From the NCBI GenBank assembly GCA_946637575.1, contig CAMPBJ010000008.1, positions 1-15,163 on the forward strand: DNA of 15,163 nt, written 5' to 3'. This stretch comes from an uncultured Clostridia bacterium (GTDB lineage: Bacteria; Bacillota; Clostridia; Christensenellales; Borkfalkiaceae). This document shows, in pieces, positions 1 through 9,303 of the stretch (its first letter is position 1; each line of letters begins with the position of its first letter). The notes under the pieces are model-generated. The model ran no database searches. It saw only the letters and a list, made by a program, of their open reading frames with translations, and was not told the origin of the DNA. The position numbers were made by a program, and so were the translations under genes.

Positions 1-670
1 CTTTCATCGGAACTCCTTTATCGGCAAGCACTTTTTCGATAAAGTCGCGCTCGTCCTTTACTCTCTCCGTAAAGCCCATACCCCCTATATATTCCGGAAT
101 ATATATCCCGTGATTATCCGTTCCGCTGAACTTGATCTTATTGTACTCGGAGCAATAAACCTCGGCAAGCCTGTTGGTGCGCTCGTCTCTCATCGCGTTG
201 AACACTTCAACGCCCGTAACTTCGGGGTATAGTCTGATGTGATCGATATATCCTGCCTCTCTATAAGGGTGCGCTTGGACTGTTAGCGCGCCTTTTTCGT
301 TCGCGTAGTTTATAAACTCCCTTAAACTCATCTGCATTATCTCAGGCATAGAGGCAAGATCGTGCTTATCCCAGCCGTACACTAAAACGTCCGTTCCGGC
401 GTAGGAATACTCGATCCCGAAGAAAACCCGCAACTTATCCCCCGCAAGTTCCTTGACCTTTTCGTATCCTTTCGCGTACCCGAATATCTTCTCCTTATAC
501 GGCATAGCGGGATCGCGGAGAGCGTCCACACAGTTTCCGTTTAAAAAGTGATCGGTTATAAACACCCCGTCGTATCCGTTTTTAACGTAAAAATCGACTA
601 TTTTTTCGGGTGCAAATCTCGAACATCTGCTCGAAGTTTCGGTATGACAATGCGTTTCGTAGATATACAT
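1..670 (-). CDS. PHP-domain metal-dependent phosphoesterase (3' end outside window)
   Basis: The reading frame was translated by eye from the ATG at 670; 223 codons are visible and the gene runs off the left edge without a stop. All PHP-fold metal ligands are present: H7 and H9 in ETHCHTETS, D40-H41 in FITDHF, E87 in FGIEYS, H134 in VQAHPY, E155 in GVEVFN, and D185/H187 in GTDNH. PHP proteins of this stand-alone type are usually hydrolases of phosphoester substrates (histidinol phosphatase-like or RNase AM-like) with a di- or trinuclear metal site; the substrate cannot be read from this sequence. There is a good Shine-Dalgarno (AAGGAAG) about 7 nt before the ATG. The gene starts 12 nt after the azlD stop on the same strand, so it is probably the third gene of the azlCD transcript. 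It should be a soluble cytoplasmic protein; no signal peptide is seen. Confidence 0.85.
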   Translation of the reverse strand, partial: MYIYETHCHTETSSRCSRFAPEKIVDFYVKNGYDGVFITDHFLNGNCVDALRDPAMPYKEKIFGYAKGYEKVKELAGDKLRVFFGIEYSYAGTDVLVYGWDKHDLASMPEIMQMSLREFINYANEKGALTVQAHPYREAGYIDHIRLYPEVTGVEVFNAMRDERTNRLAEVYCSEYNKIKFSGTDNHGIYIPEYIGGMGFTERVKDERDFIEKVLADKGVPMK

Positions 671-682
671 ATGTAAACTTCC

Positions 683-994
683 TTAAAAAATCAAAAGTAC
701 TGCAAGAACGGAAATGCAGGAAAGGATCGCAACGACGATAAGCGACAACTTAAACGCCGCCGCGATCAGCGCAACGACCGTGCCGACAAGTCCCGCGTAG
801 AAATTCTCCGTCGTGTACAGCACGGCGGGAAAGGTCATTGCGGATAAAACCGCGTACGGTATGTAATATAAAAGGCTTCTTATAAACCTTGATTTGACTT
901 TCCTTTTAAAAAAAACGAAGGGGAGCATTCTTATAAGGTAGGTTACTCCGCACATCGTAAGCATAAGTAAAAAAACTTTCAGCCCGTCGCTCAT
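683..994 (-). CDS. azlD: AzlD-family branched-chain amino acid exporter small subunit
   Basis: A 103-residue, very hydrophobic protein with about four membrane segments and the AzlD-like opening TYLIRMLPFVFFKRK. Members of this family are about 100-110 residues long. With AzlC they form a two-component exporter of branched-chain amino acids or their analogues (azaleucine resistance in Bacillus subtilis; BrnFE in Corynebacterium). Its ATG overlaps the azlC stop by 4 nt (ATGA, 991-994), which implies translational coupling and equimolar production. The substrate is inferred from the family and not proven by the sequence. Confidence 0.9.
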   Translation of the reverse strand: MSDGLKVFLLMLTMCGVTYLIRMLPFVFFKRKVKSRFIRSLLYYIPYAVLSAMTFPAVLYTTENFYAGLVGTVVALIAAAFKLSLIVVAILSCISVLAVLLIF

Positions 995-1716
995 ACCGCG
1001 TCCTCCTTTTCCTTCTCCTCTTTAACGGGGAATAAAAGCGCCATTACGACGGAAGAAACAAGCGTGCAGATAACGACGGCAAAACCCGAACTAACGTTCT
1101 CGTTTAAGACGGGTACGTAATAAAAAACGCAACTTATTGCGGCTGAAAGCAGAACGACGAATAAAACGCTTACGCTCTTTATAGACGGCGGAATTATTAT
1201 CGCGATAAACATAGCGTAAAGCGCGATGCCGAGCGAAGATATAACGATCGTCGGAAGAATATCCCCCGTGATCGCACCGAGGAAAGTGCCGAGCGACCAC
1301 AGCAGATAAGGCAAAAAGATTAGCCCCCGAAAGTAATTCGTGTTTATATCTTCCTTTTTTGACACCGCGACGGCAAAGATCTCGTCCGTTATAAAGGCAG
1401 AATAGAAAAAGCGTTTTGCGGTGGTAAAGGATGCGTCCAACTTCTGCGACAGCGCGATACTCATTAAAAAATAACGGGAGTTTATCACCGTTTCGGTAAT
1501 AAGCATCTCTAAAATACCGCCGAGCGCGACGATGATCGAAAGCCCCGCAAACTGCCCCGCGGAAGTAAGGTTGGTCATGGAAATGAGCGTTGAAATAAAA
1601 AACGGCACGCCCAAAGCGCTCGCGCCAACGCCGAACGCAAAAGACACCGAAAGATACCCAAGCCCTATCGGAAGCCCGTCCTTTATTCCGTTTTTAAACG
1701 TCAAAGTTTTTTCCAT
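991..1716 (-). CDS. azlC: AzlC-family branched-chain amino acid exporter large subunit
   Basis: A 241-residue polytopic membrane protein. The N-terminal GIKDGLPIGLGYLSVSFAFG is typical of the AzlC/YgaZ family, as are the long hydrophobic segments through the rest. The length is normal for the family, and the C-terminus is a short charged tail (KEEKEKEDAV). It is the large subunit of the AzlCD/BrnFE-type exporter and sits directly upstream of azlD with a 4-nt overlap. The start is an ATG at 1716 with AAGG about 5 nt upstream. A promoter-like pair lies between this start and the gdhA terminator, so azlC is likely the first gene of its own unit. The family assignment is strong; the transported amino acid is inferred. 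Confidence 0.92.
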   Translation of the reverse strand: MEKTLTFKNGIKDGLPIGLGYLSVSFAFGVGASALGVPFFISTLISMTNLTSAGQFAGLSIIVALGGILEMLITETVINSRYFLMSIALSQKLDASFTTAKRFFYSAFITDEIFAVAVSKKEDINTNYFRGLIFLPYLLWSLGTFLGAITGDILPTIVISSLGIALYAMFIAIIIPPSIKSVSVLFVVLLSAAISCVFYYVPVLNENVSSGFAVVICTLVSSVVMALLFPVKEEKEKEDAV

Positions 1717-1732
1717 ATGTTACCTTACGGTT

Positions 1733-1760
1733 ATTTTAGCACAATTTATAAATAAAGCAA
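1733..1760 (-). promoter_or_regulatory. Candidate sigma-A promoter of azlCD
   Basis: On the minus strand TTGCTT (1760-1755), a 16-nt spacer and TAAAAT (1738-1733) resemble a vegetative promoter. The predicted start lies about 10 nt before the azlC ATG, giving a very short leader that still contains the AAGG ribosome site. The -35 element begins about ten bases after the T-rich tail of the gdhA terminator, consistent with a fresh start of transcription here. Confidence 0.5.
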
Positions 1761-1771
1761 AACGTTTGGAA

Positions 1772-1804
1772 AAGAAAAACGCCGCCCTTAAAGGACGGCG
1801 TTTT
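1772..1804 (-). terminator. Rho-independent terminator of gdhA
   Basis: On the minus strand AAAACGCCGTCC pairs with GGGCGGCGTTTT (12 bp including one G-T pair; arms 1793-1804 and 1776-1787) around a 5-nt loop. A T-rich run follows (TTTTTCTTTT). It starts 15 nt after the gdhA stop at 1819. Confidence 0.9.
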
Positions 1805-1818
1805 AATTGTTACCCTGA

Positions 1819-3221
<1,403 letters not shown>

Positions 3222-3281
3222 TGTTTTTTTTATAAAAATTCGTTTTGTACGATATTATTTTTCGTTATATTACCGTTTTTT

Positions 3282-4382
3282 TTAAAAACATCGCTGAAGA
3301 TCTATCAGCACGGCAAAAAGGAGTATCAGAACAAATCCTACCGTGTGTATGATCCCTTCCGCTTTTCTGTTTACGGGCTTTCCCCTGATCCACTCTATTA
3401 CGGTAAACACCACCCTTGCGCCGTCGAGCGCGGGAATAGGCAAAATATTAAAGAGCGCAAGGTTTACACCGATCAGCGCCGCGATGTTAAGTAAATATTG
3501 CAGTCCGCCGATCCTTATAACTTCCGCGGTTACCGCGACCGTCGTTACCGTTCCGCCGAGCGAAGATAAACCGAGCGATCCGCGGAAAAGTTGCCCCACC
3601 ACCACGAATATCGTCGAGGCAAGTTTAAAAGAGTACTCGAAGGTCTTGCCTATTATCTCGAAAAAGGAAAGACGGTAGTTCGTAGTCTTCAGTCCGCTGT
3701 CGATAATTTCCCCGTTCCCGTCTTCCGCGTAGTTTAACCCGAGCGAATTTAAAAGCGTCCTTATATCTTCGACGTTTTTAAAGTTCGCGTCGGCAAGGAG
3801 CGGAACGCTTATTTCGATCTTTTCTCCGTTTCTGACGACGATGCACTTTATGATATCGCCCTCGCGCTTTCCGTCTAAAACCGTCATAAGATCCGTAGAC
3901 ATATAGACGTTCTTTCCTTCCGCAGAAAGAACGATATCGCCGCTGCAAAACGCGCTGTTTTCTTTAACGCTTTTAGTTACGAGCGCGCTCTGACCGTAGG
4001 CTGTAAACATTATGGCGATAAGTAAAAGCGCGGTAAGGTAGTTCATTAAAACGCCGGAAACAAGAACGATAATGCGTTTCCACGGCGGCTTGTTGTTAAA
4101 CGCGCGGTCGCTTGCGTCTTCCTTATCTTCACCTAAAAATGCGCAGTAACCGCCCAAAGGGAAAAGACGGACGGAGAACAATTCCCCATCCGCTTTTTTC
4201 TTCTGAAACAGTTTAGGCCCGAAGCCTATTGAAAACTCTTCGATACCGAAGCCCAATATCTTACCCGCGATAAAATGCCCGAGTTCGTGTACCGTGATCA
4301 TCAGAAGAAGAACGAGTACCGCAAGCAGAATATAGCCGATATAAGACATTACTTCCGAAAAGGTCGCAAGTAAATTATACAT
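3282..4382 (-). CDS. rseP: M50 site-2 intramembrane zinc metalloprotease, RseP/RasP type
   Basis: A 366-residue membrane protease that cuts substrates within the bilayer (anti-sigma factors and signal-peptide remnants in RasP/RseP homologues). The zinc motif HELGH lies at residues 32-36 in the first membrane segment. A PDZ-like domain occupies roughly 130-195. The second catalytic motif NILPIPALDG is at 312-321, with D320 as the third metal ligand, and a last membrane segment is near the C-terminus. Length is normal for the shorter, single-PDZ Firmicute form. The ATG at 4382 overlaps the end of dxr by 8 nt and has only a weak ribosome site. An in-frame ATG at 4349 is possible but would leave a shorter first membrane segment. 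It is the last gene of the pyrH cluster. The targets are unknown, and no anti-sigma factor gene is visible nearby. Confidence 0.94.
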   Translation of the reverse strand: MYNLLATFSEVMSYIGYILLAVLVLLLMITVHELGHFIAGKILGFGIEEFSIGFGPKLFQKKKADGELFSVRLFPLGGYCAFLGEDKEDASDRAFNNKPPWKRIIVLVSGVLMNYLTALLLIAIMFTAYGQSALVTKSVKENSAFCSGDIVLSAEGKNVYMSTDLMTVLDGKREGDIIKCIVVRNGEKIEISVPLLADANFKNVEDIRTLLNSLGLNYAEDGNGEIIDSGLKTTNYRLSFFEIIGKTFEYSFKLASTIFVVVGQLFRGSLGLSSLGGTVTTVAVTAEVIRIGGLQYLLNIAALIGVNLALFNILPIPALDGARVVFTVIEWIRGKPVNRKAEGIIHTVGFVLILLFAVLIDLQRCF

Positions 4383-5532
4383 TTCTTATCAAATATCTCT
4401 CAGCAAAAGATTCGCCGAACTTGTCGGCAGCGGTCAGCGATTCGACAGTTACTTCGCCGTTTCCCTTGAACGCGGAGAGCGCGCCCGAAAGTATTTTATG
4501 AATATCGAAGTAAAAAATATCACCTGAAAGAAAAGCTTTCACCGCGCGTTCGTTCGCGCCGTTTACGACCGCGGGGTACAGCCCGCCCTTTTTCTCCGCC
4601 TCCAAAACGAGCGAAAAACAAGGAAATCTTTCGTTATCTACGCTACCGAAAGTAAGTTTCCCGATTTTTGCAAAATCTAAACTCTTTAACCCGGATTCGT
4701 ATCTATTTGGGTAGGAAAGCGCGATCTGGATAGGCAGTTCCATATTAGGATAGGACATCTGCGCGATGGTAGAACCGTCCTTAAACTCCACCATTGAGTG
4801 AATTATGCTTTCCCTGTGGATTATCACGTCGATATTTTCGTAATCCGCGCCGAAAAGGTGGTGCGCCTCCGCGACCTCGAACGCTTTATTTACGAGCGTC
4901 GCGCAGTCGACGGTTATCTTCGCGCCCATATTCCAGGTGGGGTGAGAAAGCGCGTCCTTTACTTTCGCGGTGCGGAGTTGTTCTGTCGAATAGTCGCGCA
5001 ACGCGCCGCCGGAAGAGGTCAGGATAAGCCTTTTATACGGCTTTTTAAAGTCAAAGTCGAGCGCCTGCCATATCGCCGAGTGTTCGCTGTCGATAGGGGT
5101 TATCGTAATGCCGGCTTCTTTTGCCTTTTTCATTACGAGTTCGCCGCCGACGACAAGACTTTCCTTGTTTGCGAGAGCGACGTCTTTTTTCAGTTCTATC
5201 GCACGGAGAACGGCTTTTATCCCCAAAAACCCGACCAGCGCGACGACGACGATATCTGCGTCCTCTATTATCGCGGACAAAAACGCGTTTTCGCTTCCGG
5301 ATATGACTTCAACGCCCTTCGGCGCGGTGTATTCCTTATTAAGTTCGGTCGCGATCGTGGCGATCCTCGGGCGGAACTCGTCCACCTGTCTTAAAAAAAG
5401 ACCTGCGTTAGAACCCGCTGAGATGGACACTATCGAAAACTTGTCCGGATTTCTACGGACTACCGAAGTAACCTGCGTTCCGATAGAACCCGTACTCCCG
5501 ATAAGCGCGATTTTTTTTATTTTTCCACTCAC
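4375..5532 (-). CDS. dxr: 1-deoxy-D-xylulose 5-phosphate reductoisomerase
   Basis: A 385-residue cytoplasmic enzyme converting DXP to 2-C-methyl-D-erythritol 4-phosphate with NADPH, the first committed step of the MEP isoprenoid route. The NADPH loop GSTGSIG is at 12-18, NKESLVVGGELV near 122-133, and PIDSEHSAIW gives metal ligands D148 and E150. SSGGALRD is at 173-180, HPTWNMG at 197-203, and NKAFEVAEA supplies E219. The start codon is GTG at 5532, overlapping the cdsA stop by 4 nt (GTGA). No good Shine-Dalgarno precedes it, so translation probably depends on coupling to cdsA. Functionally it feeds isoprenyl units to UppS, encoded two genes upstream in the same cluster. Family length and motifs are complete. 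Confidence 0.96.
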   Translation of the reverse strand: MSGKIKKIALIGSTGSIGTQVTSVVRRNPDKFSIVSISAGSNAGLFLRQVDEFRPRIATIATELNKEYTAPKGVEVISGSENAFLSAIIEDADIVVVALVGFLGIKAVLRAIELKKDVALANKESLVVGGELVMKKAKEAGITITPIDSEHSAIWQALDFDFKKPYKRLILTSSGGALRDYSTEQLRTAKVKDALSHPTWNMGAKITVDCATLVNKAFEVAEAHHLFGADYENIDVIIHRESIIHSMVEFKDGSTIAQMSYPNMELPIQIALSYPNRYESGLKSLDFAKIGKLTFGSVDNERFPCFSLVLEAEKKGGLYPAVVNGANERAVKAFLSGDIFYFDIHKILSGALSAFKGNGEVTVESLTAADKFGESFAERYLIRNV

Positions 5533-6377
5533 ATCAACACCATCATTAAAAGTATGTACGGCGCGATAAACAGCATGCTGTCGATCCTATCAAGCACGCC
5601 GCCGTGCCCGGGCATTATTTTGCCCATATCCTTTATACCGACCGAACGTTTTATATAACTCTCGAAAAGGTCGCCGAAAATCCCGACGATACTTGCGATA
5701 AATCCTATGAAAATAAAGATAAACAAAGGCGATGCAACGCGCGGAACGGGTTTAAAGACGACGTACACCAAAAGTCCCGCAAGCGCGCCGCCGACAGCGC
5801 CCGCCACCGCGCCCGCCCAGGTTTTCTTCGGGCTTAAATTCGGAGCGAGACGTAACGCCTTGCCCTTTCTTATTTTATTGTACAGCATACCGAAAAGGTA
5901 CGCGAACGTGTCCGAAATAGCGGGGATAATGAAAATAAGGTACAGCCCTATAACGCCCGCCTGCCCGTTGACGTCGTTTAAAATCATCATCGAAAGAACG
6001 CCAAGGAAGGGATAAACGAGCGTGAACACCGTTACCCCCCATTTTTTGAACGTATCTTTCGTTATTAGTTTTACGATGAGTAAAGAAAGCGCGGTAACTC
6101 CGATAACGCCGAGAGTTATGTAGAGCGCGTTCCACTTGTTAAGGAAATGTTCGGCGACTACGTAGATTACCGGCAGTACCGCGCCGGAAATAACGGTCGT
6201 CCAAAACCCGCACGGAAGTTCGCGATCTTTAAGCGCCCTTGCGAGCTCGAAAGATCCGAACGCGCATAAAAACCACAAAAACGCGTCGAACGCGACCGCG
6301 CGAACGTAAGCGCGGAGCAGGAAAAATCCCACCACGATGGCGCAGTAAACTGCGCCCGAAATTGTTCTTTTAAGCAT
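5529..6377 (-). CDS. cdsA: Phosphatidate cytidylyltransferase (CDP-diacylglycerol synthase)
   Basis: A 282-residue polytopic membrane enzyme with about eight hydrophobic segments. It makes CDP-diacylglycerol from CTP and phosphatidic acid for phospholipid synthesis. The C-terminal CdsA signature is intact across residues 240-266: S240 and K243-R244, then K249-D250, then IMPGHGGVLDRID. An upstream SPKKTWAG motif is at 182-189. The ATG at 6377 is 1 nt past the uppS stop, with GGAAGG 6 nt upstream inside uppS. The position between uppS and dxr is the standard Firmicute order. Confidence 0.95.
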   Translation of the reverse strand: MLKRTISGAVYCAIVVGFFLLRAYVRAVAFDAFLWFLCAFGSFELARALKDRELPCGFWTTVISGAVLPVIYVVAEHFLNKWNALYITLGVIGVTALSLLIVKLITKDTFKKWGVTVFTLVYPFLGVLSMMILNDVNGQAGVIGLYLIFIIPAISDTFAYLFGMLYNKIRKGKALRLAPNLSPKKTWAGAVAGAVGGALAGLLVYVVFKPVPRVASPLFIFIFIGFIASIVGIFGDLFESYIKRSVGIKDMGKIMPGHGGVLDRIDSMLFIAPYILLMMVLM

Positions 6378-6378
6378 A

Positions 6379-7071
6379 TCACACCTTCCCGTACCGACGG
6401 TTTCTTTGTCCGAACTCCTCTATCGCCTTGTCGAATTCCGCCTCGTCAAAGTCCGGCCACAAAACGTCGGTAAAATAAAGTTCCGAGTACGCGCCCTGAT
6501 AGAGAAGGAAGTTAGACAGCCGCTTTTCGCCGCCCGTCCTTATGATCAGGTCGGGTTCGCCGAAAGGCGCGGTATATAGCCTTTCCGAAACGGAAGAGAC
6601 GGTAACTTCCTTGCCGTCGCGTATAAGCACGTTCACCGCGGAGACGATCTCTTGCCTTCCGCCGTAGTTTATCGCAACGAGAAGGTTTCTCCCCTCGTTG
6701 TTTTCGGACTTTTTCTCGTCGCGCTCAATTAGTTCTCTTAACTCGTCGGAAAGTCTTGACTTATCCCCTATGACTTTAAGGCGCACGTTGTTTTTAAGCG
6801 CTTTCCCTATAAACTTCGTAAAATAAACTTTTAAAAGTCGCATAAGTTCGTCGACTTCTTCTTTCGGTCTTTCCCAGTTCTCGGCGGAAAACGCGTAAAG
6901 CGTAAGCGTTTTTACGCCTTTAAAAAAAGCGTGACTGACTATCCTGTCGACGTTCTTGCTCCCTTCCCTGTGCCCTGCGGAACGGTTCTTCCCGCGGGCT
7001 GTCGCCCATCTGCCGTTGCCGTCCATTATTATCGCAACGTGCGAAGGTATTTTACTCCCGTTAATGTCCAT
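6379..7071 (-). CDS. uppS: Isoprenyl transferase, undecaprenyl diphosphate synthase type
   Basis: A 230-residue cis-prenyltransferase that condenses isopentenyl diphosphate units onto farnesyl diphosphate to give the C55 lipid carrier for cell-wall synthesis. Conserved region I is HVAIIMDGNGRWA, with D17 matching the catalytic Asp. FSAENW is at 61-66. Near the C-terminus, DLIIRTGGEKRLSNFLL spans 174-190 and the SELYF segment and WPDF follow. Length is typical though slightly short. The ATG at 7071 lies 4 nt after the frr stop and has no recognisable Shine-Dalgarno, so coupling to frr is likely. Chain length (C55) is assumed from the family and cannot be read directly. Confidence 0.95.
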   Translation of the reverse strand: MDINGSKIPSHVAIIMDGNGRWATARGKNRSAGHREGSKNVDRIVSHAFFKGVKTLTLYAFSAENWERPKEEVDELMRLLKVYFTKFIGKALKNNVRLKVIGDKSRLSDELRELIERDEKKSENNEGRNLLVAINYGGRQEIVSAVNVLIRDGKEVTVSSVSERLYTAPFGEPDLIIRTGGEKRLSNFLLYQGAYSELYFTDVLWPDFDEAEFDKAIEEFGQRNRRYGKV

Positions 7072-7075
7072 AGGA

Positions 7076-7651
7076 TCAAACGCTCATTATGTCCTTTTCT
7101 TTTTCCTGTTCGAGCTTGTCGATTTTAGCGACCGCGTCGGTAATAACTTTCTCTATCTCCTGTTCGCAGATAGCGTGTTCGTCTTCAGAGAGTTCCTTAT
7201 CGTTTTTCATCTTCTTTAAGGTGTCCATCGCGTCTCTTCTTATGTTGCGAACGGCAACTTTCGCGTCTTCGCCCATTTTCTTTACTTCTTTGGTAAGTTC
7301 CTTTCTTCTCTCTTCGGTAAGCACGGGGAACACGAGTCTTATGACCTTACCGTCGTTAGTGGGGGTTATACCGAGATTTTCGGCTAAAAGTTGCTTTTCT
7401 ATAACTTTAAGCATAGATATATCCCACGGCGCGATGACGAGGCATCTGCCTTCGGAAACGGAGATGTTGCCGACCTGGTTTATGGGAGAAGGCGTGCCGT
7501 AGTAGTCCACGCGGACTTTGTCTAAAATGTGCGGATTCGCGCGCCCTGCCCTTATCGTAACGTATTCCTGATTAAGGACGGAAACGGTTTTATCCGTTCT
7601 CTCCATGGTCTCCATCATAAGCATTTCGTATTTTTCGTTTTCAATAGCCAT
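7076..7651 (-). CDS. frr: Ribosome recycling factor
   Basis: A 191-residue protein (family usually about 185) that with EF-G splits post-termination ribosomes. Typical features are IRAGRANPHILDKVRVDYYG and TPSPINQVG in the first half, LVIAPWD, and the NDGKVIRLVFPVLTEERRKE block. A charged, helix-forming C-terminal arm follows (KKMGEDAKVAVRNIRRDA). The ATG at 7651 has a strong ribosome site (GGAGAAGGG). It is 15 nt after the pyrH stop, the standard pyrH-frr pair. Confidence 0.97.
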   Translation of the reverse strand: MAIENEKYEMLMMETMERTDKTVSVLNQEYVTIRAGRANPHILDKVRVDYYGTPSPINQVGNISVSEGRCLVIAPWDISMLKVIEKQLLAENLGITPTNDGKVIRLVFPVLTEERRKELTKEVKKMGEDAKVAVRNIRRDAMDTLKKMKNDKELSEDEHAICEQEIEKVITDAVAKIDKLEQEKEKDIMSV

Positions 7652-7666
7652 TTCCCTTCTCCTTTT

Positions 7667-8374
7667 TTACTTTATTATCGTTCCTATTTTGTCGCCCGTT
7701 ATCGCGCGAAGAAGCGCGTCTTTTTCATAAAGCCCGAAGGCAAGCACGGGGATCTTGTTTTCCATACACAAAGTTATCGCTGTGGTGTCCATCGCCTTTA
7801 AGCCTCGGGCGATAAAATCTTTATACGATATCTCATCAAGTTTTTTAGCGTTCGGATTGAGTTTCGGATCGGAATCGTAGATACCGTCCACGTTCTTTGC
7901 AAGAAGGAGTATATCCGCACCTATCTCCGCCGCGCGAAGCGCCGCGCCCGTGTCCGTCGTAAAGTACGGGTTACCCGTTCCGCAAGCGAAGATTACGACT
8001 CTTCCCTTCCCCAAGTGCGACATGGCTTTCCTTAAAATGTAAGGCTCGGCGACTCTCACGATCGTAAGCGCGGTCTGGACTCTCGTCTGCACGCCTTTCT
8101 TTTCGAGTGCGTCTTGAAGCGCGATCGCGTTCATGACCGTCGCAAGCATACCCATATGATCCGCCGTCGTTCTGTCCATCTCTTCGCCCTGTCTTCCGCG
8201 CCAGAAGTTCCCGCCGCCAACTACGACGCCTATCTCGACGCCGAGTTTTTTAACGGATATTATCTCGTCCGTTATCACGTCAATGACCTTCGGGTTTATT
8301 CCCGTTCCGTTCTCTCCTGCAAGCGCTTCGCCCGAAAGTTTAATAAGCGCCCTCTTGTAAATTGCCTCGCGCAT
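7667..8374 (-). CDS. pyrH: UMP kinase (uridylate kinase)
   Basis: A 235-residue amino acid kinase-fold enzyme phosphorylating UMP to [12 protein letters not shown] is near the N-terminus, GGGNFWRG at 53-60, and [17 protein letters not shown] at 67-83. The acceptor-site segment [17 protein letters not shown] spans 132-148 and DGIYDSDP 163-170. Length is normal. The ATG at 8374 has AAGGAG about 7 nt upstream. It is the first gene of the cluster running to rseP, behind a strong promoter. The usual upstream partners rpsB and tsf are not here. Confidence 0.97.
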   Translation of the reverse strand: MREAIYKRALIKLSGEALAGENGTGINPKVIDVITDEIISVKKLGVEIGVVVGGGNFWRGRQGEEMDRTTADHMGMLATVMNAIALQDALEKKGVQTRVQTALTIVRVAEPYILRKAMSHLGKGRVVIFACGTGNPYFTTDTGAALRAAEIGADILLLAKNVDGIYDSDPKLNPNAKKLDEISYKDFIARGLKAMDTTAITLCMENKIPVLAFGLYEKDALLRAITGDKIGTIIK

Positions 8375-8410
8375 ACCGTCGCTCCTTAAAATATGTAGTT
8401 CTTTCTTTAT

Positions 8411-8439
8411 ATTATATAATAAATTTTCTCCTTTGTCTA
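8411..8439 (-). promoter_or_regulatory. Strong sigma-A promoter of the pyrH-rseP cluster
   Basis: On the minus strand TAGACA (8439-8434), exactly 17 nt and TATAAT (8416-8411) give a near-consensus vegetative promoter, with only one mismatch in the -35. The predicted start is near 8404, about 30 nt before the pyrH ATG. It lies just downstream of the sigG terminator, which isolates this housekeeping cluster from the sporulation gene. Confidence 0.88.
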
Positions 8440-8463
8440 TACGAATTTTACAAAAGATCGCCC

Positions 8464-8496
8464 AAAATAAAAAAGAGCGGTTTTGCCCGCTCTTTT
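8464..8496 (-). terminator. Rho-independent terminator of sigG
   Basis: AAAAGAGCGG (8471-8480) and CCGCTCTTTT (8487-8496) form a 10-bp stem with a 6-nt loop. On the minus strand it is followed by TTATTTT and begins 4 nt after the sigG stop. Its A/T-rich flanks would also allow some function on the plus strand. Confidence 0.9.
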
Positions 8497-8499
8497 ATT

Positions 8500-9273
8500 T
8501 TAAGCCTGTATTTTCATTTTGATATCTTTCAAAGCGCTCTTTTCAAGTCTCGATACCTGCGCTTGCGATATCCCGACTTCCGCGCTTATCTCGGTCTGCG
8601 TTTTCCCCTCGAAGTAACGAAGAAGAATTATCTTTCTTTCCCGCTCGCTCAAAGTTTTAAGCGCGTTATCCAAAGCCACCGACTCCATCCAGTTTTCTTC
8701 GGTGTTCTTTTCGTCGCTTATGCTGTCGACAAGCAGAAGTTCGTCCCCGTTTTTGCTGTACACGGGGTCGTAAAGCGACACCGTGTCCGAGATCGCGTCC
8801 AGCGCGAACGACACGTCGGACACCGCGACGTTAAGTTCCTTTGCGATGAGTTCTAACGTCGGCTCTTCGTGGCGTTTTTCAATTTCGCTTCGCGCTCTTA
8901 ACGCGTGGTACGCCGTATCTCGCACGGATCTCGGGATACGCAGCGAGTTCGCGCCTTTTATCACGCGCTTGATCTCGCCTATTATCATCGGCACGGCGTA
9001 GGTGGAAAACCTTACCCCGTACGATAAATCGAACCTGTCTATCGCCTTAATTAAGCCGATCACACCCGCCTGAAACACGTCGTCGTAAGATCCGGTCTTT
9101 AACCGAAACCGCTTTGCGACGGCTAAAACGAGCCTGAAATTGGCGACGATAAAGCGTTCGCGCGCAGCGTTATCGCCCGCGGTGAGTTTTTTTAAAAGTT
9201 CCGCCGACTCTCGTTCCGAAAGTCGCGGAAGGTCTGACGTTGATACCCCCGAAATAAACACTTTTCCTTCCAT
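8500..9273 (-). CDS. sigG: RNA polymerase sporulation sigma factor SigG
   Basis: A 257-residue sigma-70 family protein directing late forespore transcription. SigG-specific features are the N-terminal GVSTSDLPRL (B. subtilis GVDTSKLPVL), ALDAISDTVSLYDPVY, and SDEKNTEENW; these separate it from SigF. Region 2 contains DDVFQAGVIGLIKAIDRFDL and RFSTYAVPMIIGEIKR. Region 4 ends with GISQAQVSRLEKSALK. The start is placed at the ATG at 9273 because an AGGAG lies 5 nt upstream and the protein then begins like known SigG. A longer frame from a TTG at 9291 would place that ribosome site inside the coding sequence. In B. subtilis sigG follows sigE directly; here an opposite-strand gene intervenes. A terminator follows immediately. 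Confidence 0.95.
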   Translation of the reverse strand: MEGKVFISGVSTSDLPRLSERESAELLKKLTAGDNAARERFIVANFRLVLAVAKRFRLKTGSYDDVFQAGVIGLIKAIDRFDLSYGVRFSTYAVPMIIGEIKRVIKGANSLRIPRSVRDTAYHALRARSEIEKRHEEPTLELIAKELNVAVSDVSFALDAISDTVSLYDPVYSKNGDELLLVDSISDEKNTEENWMESVALDNALKTLSERERKIILLRYFEGKTQTEISAEVGISQAQVSRLEKSALKDIKMKIQA

Positions 9274-9278
9274 ATTTT

Positions 9279-9283
9279 CTCCT
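9279..9283 (-). promoter_or_regulatory. Ribosome binding site fixing the sigG start
   Basis: AGGAG on the minus strand, 5 nt upstream of the ATG at 9273. It makes that ATG the likely start and argues against the in-frame TTG at 9291, which has no such site. Confidence 0.85.
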
Positions 9284-9303
9284 ATGTACAAAGGGGGCTT
9301 TTT

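Noticed and set aside
4798..5394. 198-residue plus-strand open frame
   Set aside because: It lies entirely opposite dxr, whose motifs are complete; the translation is Arg-rich with no recognisable family. It is a shadow of the real gene.
8362..8856. 164-residue plus-strand open frame
   Set aside because: It crosses the pyrH promoter, the terminator and the end of sigG on the other strand, and resembles no family.
8500..9273. SigF rather than SigG
   Set aside because: The N-terminal GVSTSDLPRL and the SDEKNTEENW and DPVYSKNGD segments match SigG; no spoIIAA or spoIIAB genes are adjacent.
9274..9291. TTG start for sigG giving 263 residues
   Set aside because: It would put the AGGAG ribosome site inside the gene and add residues not seen in other SigG proteins; the ATG at 9273 fits better.
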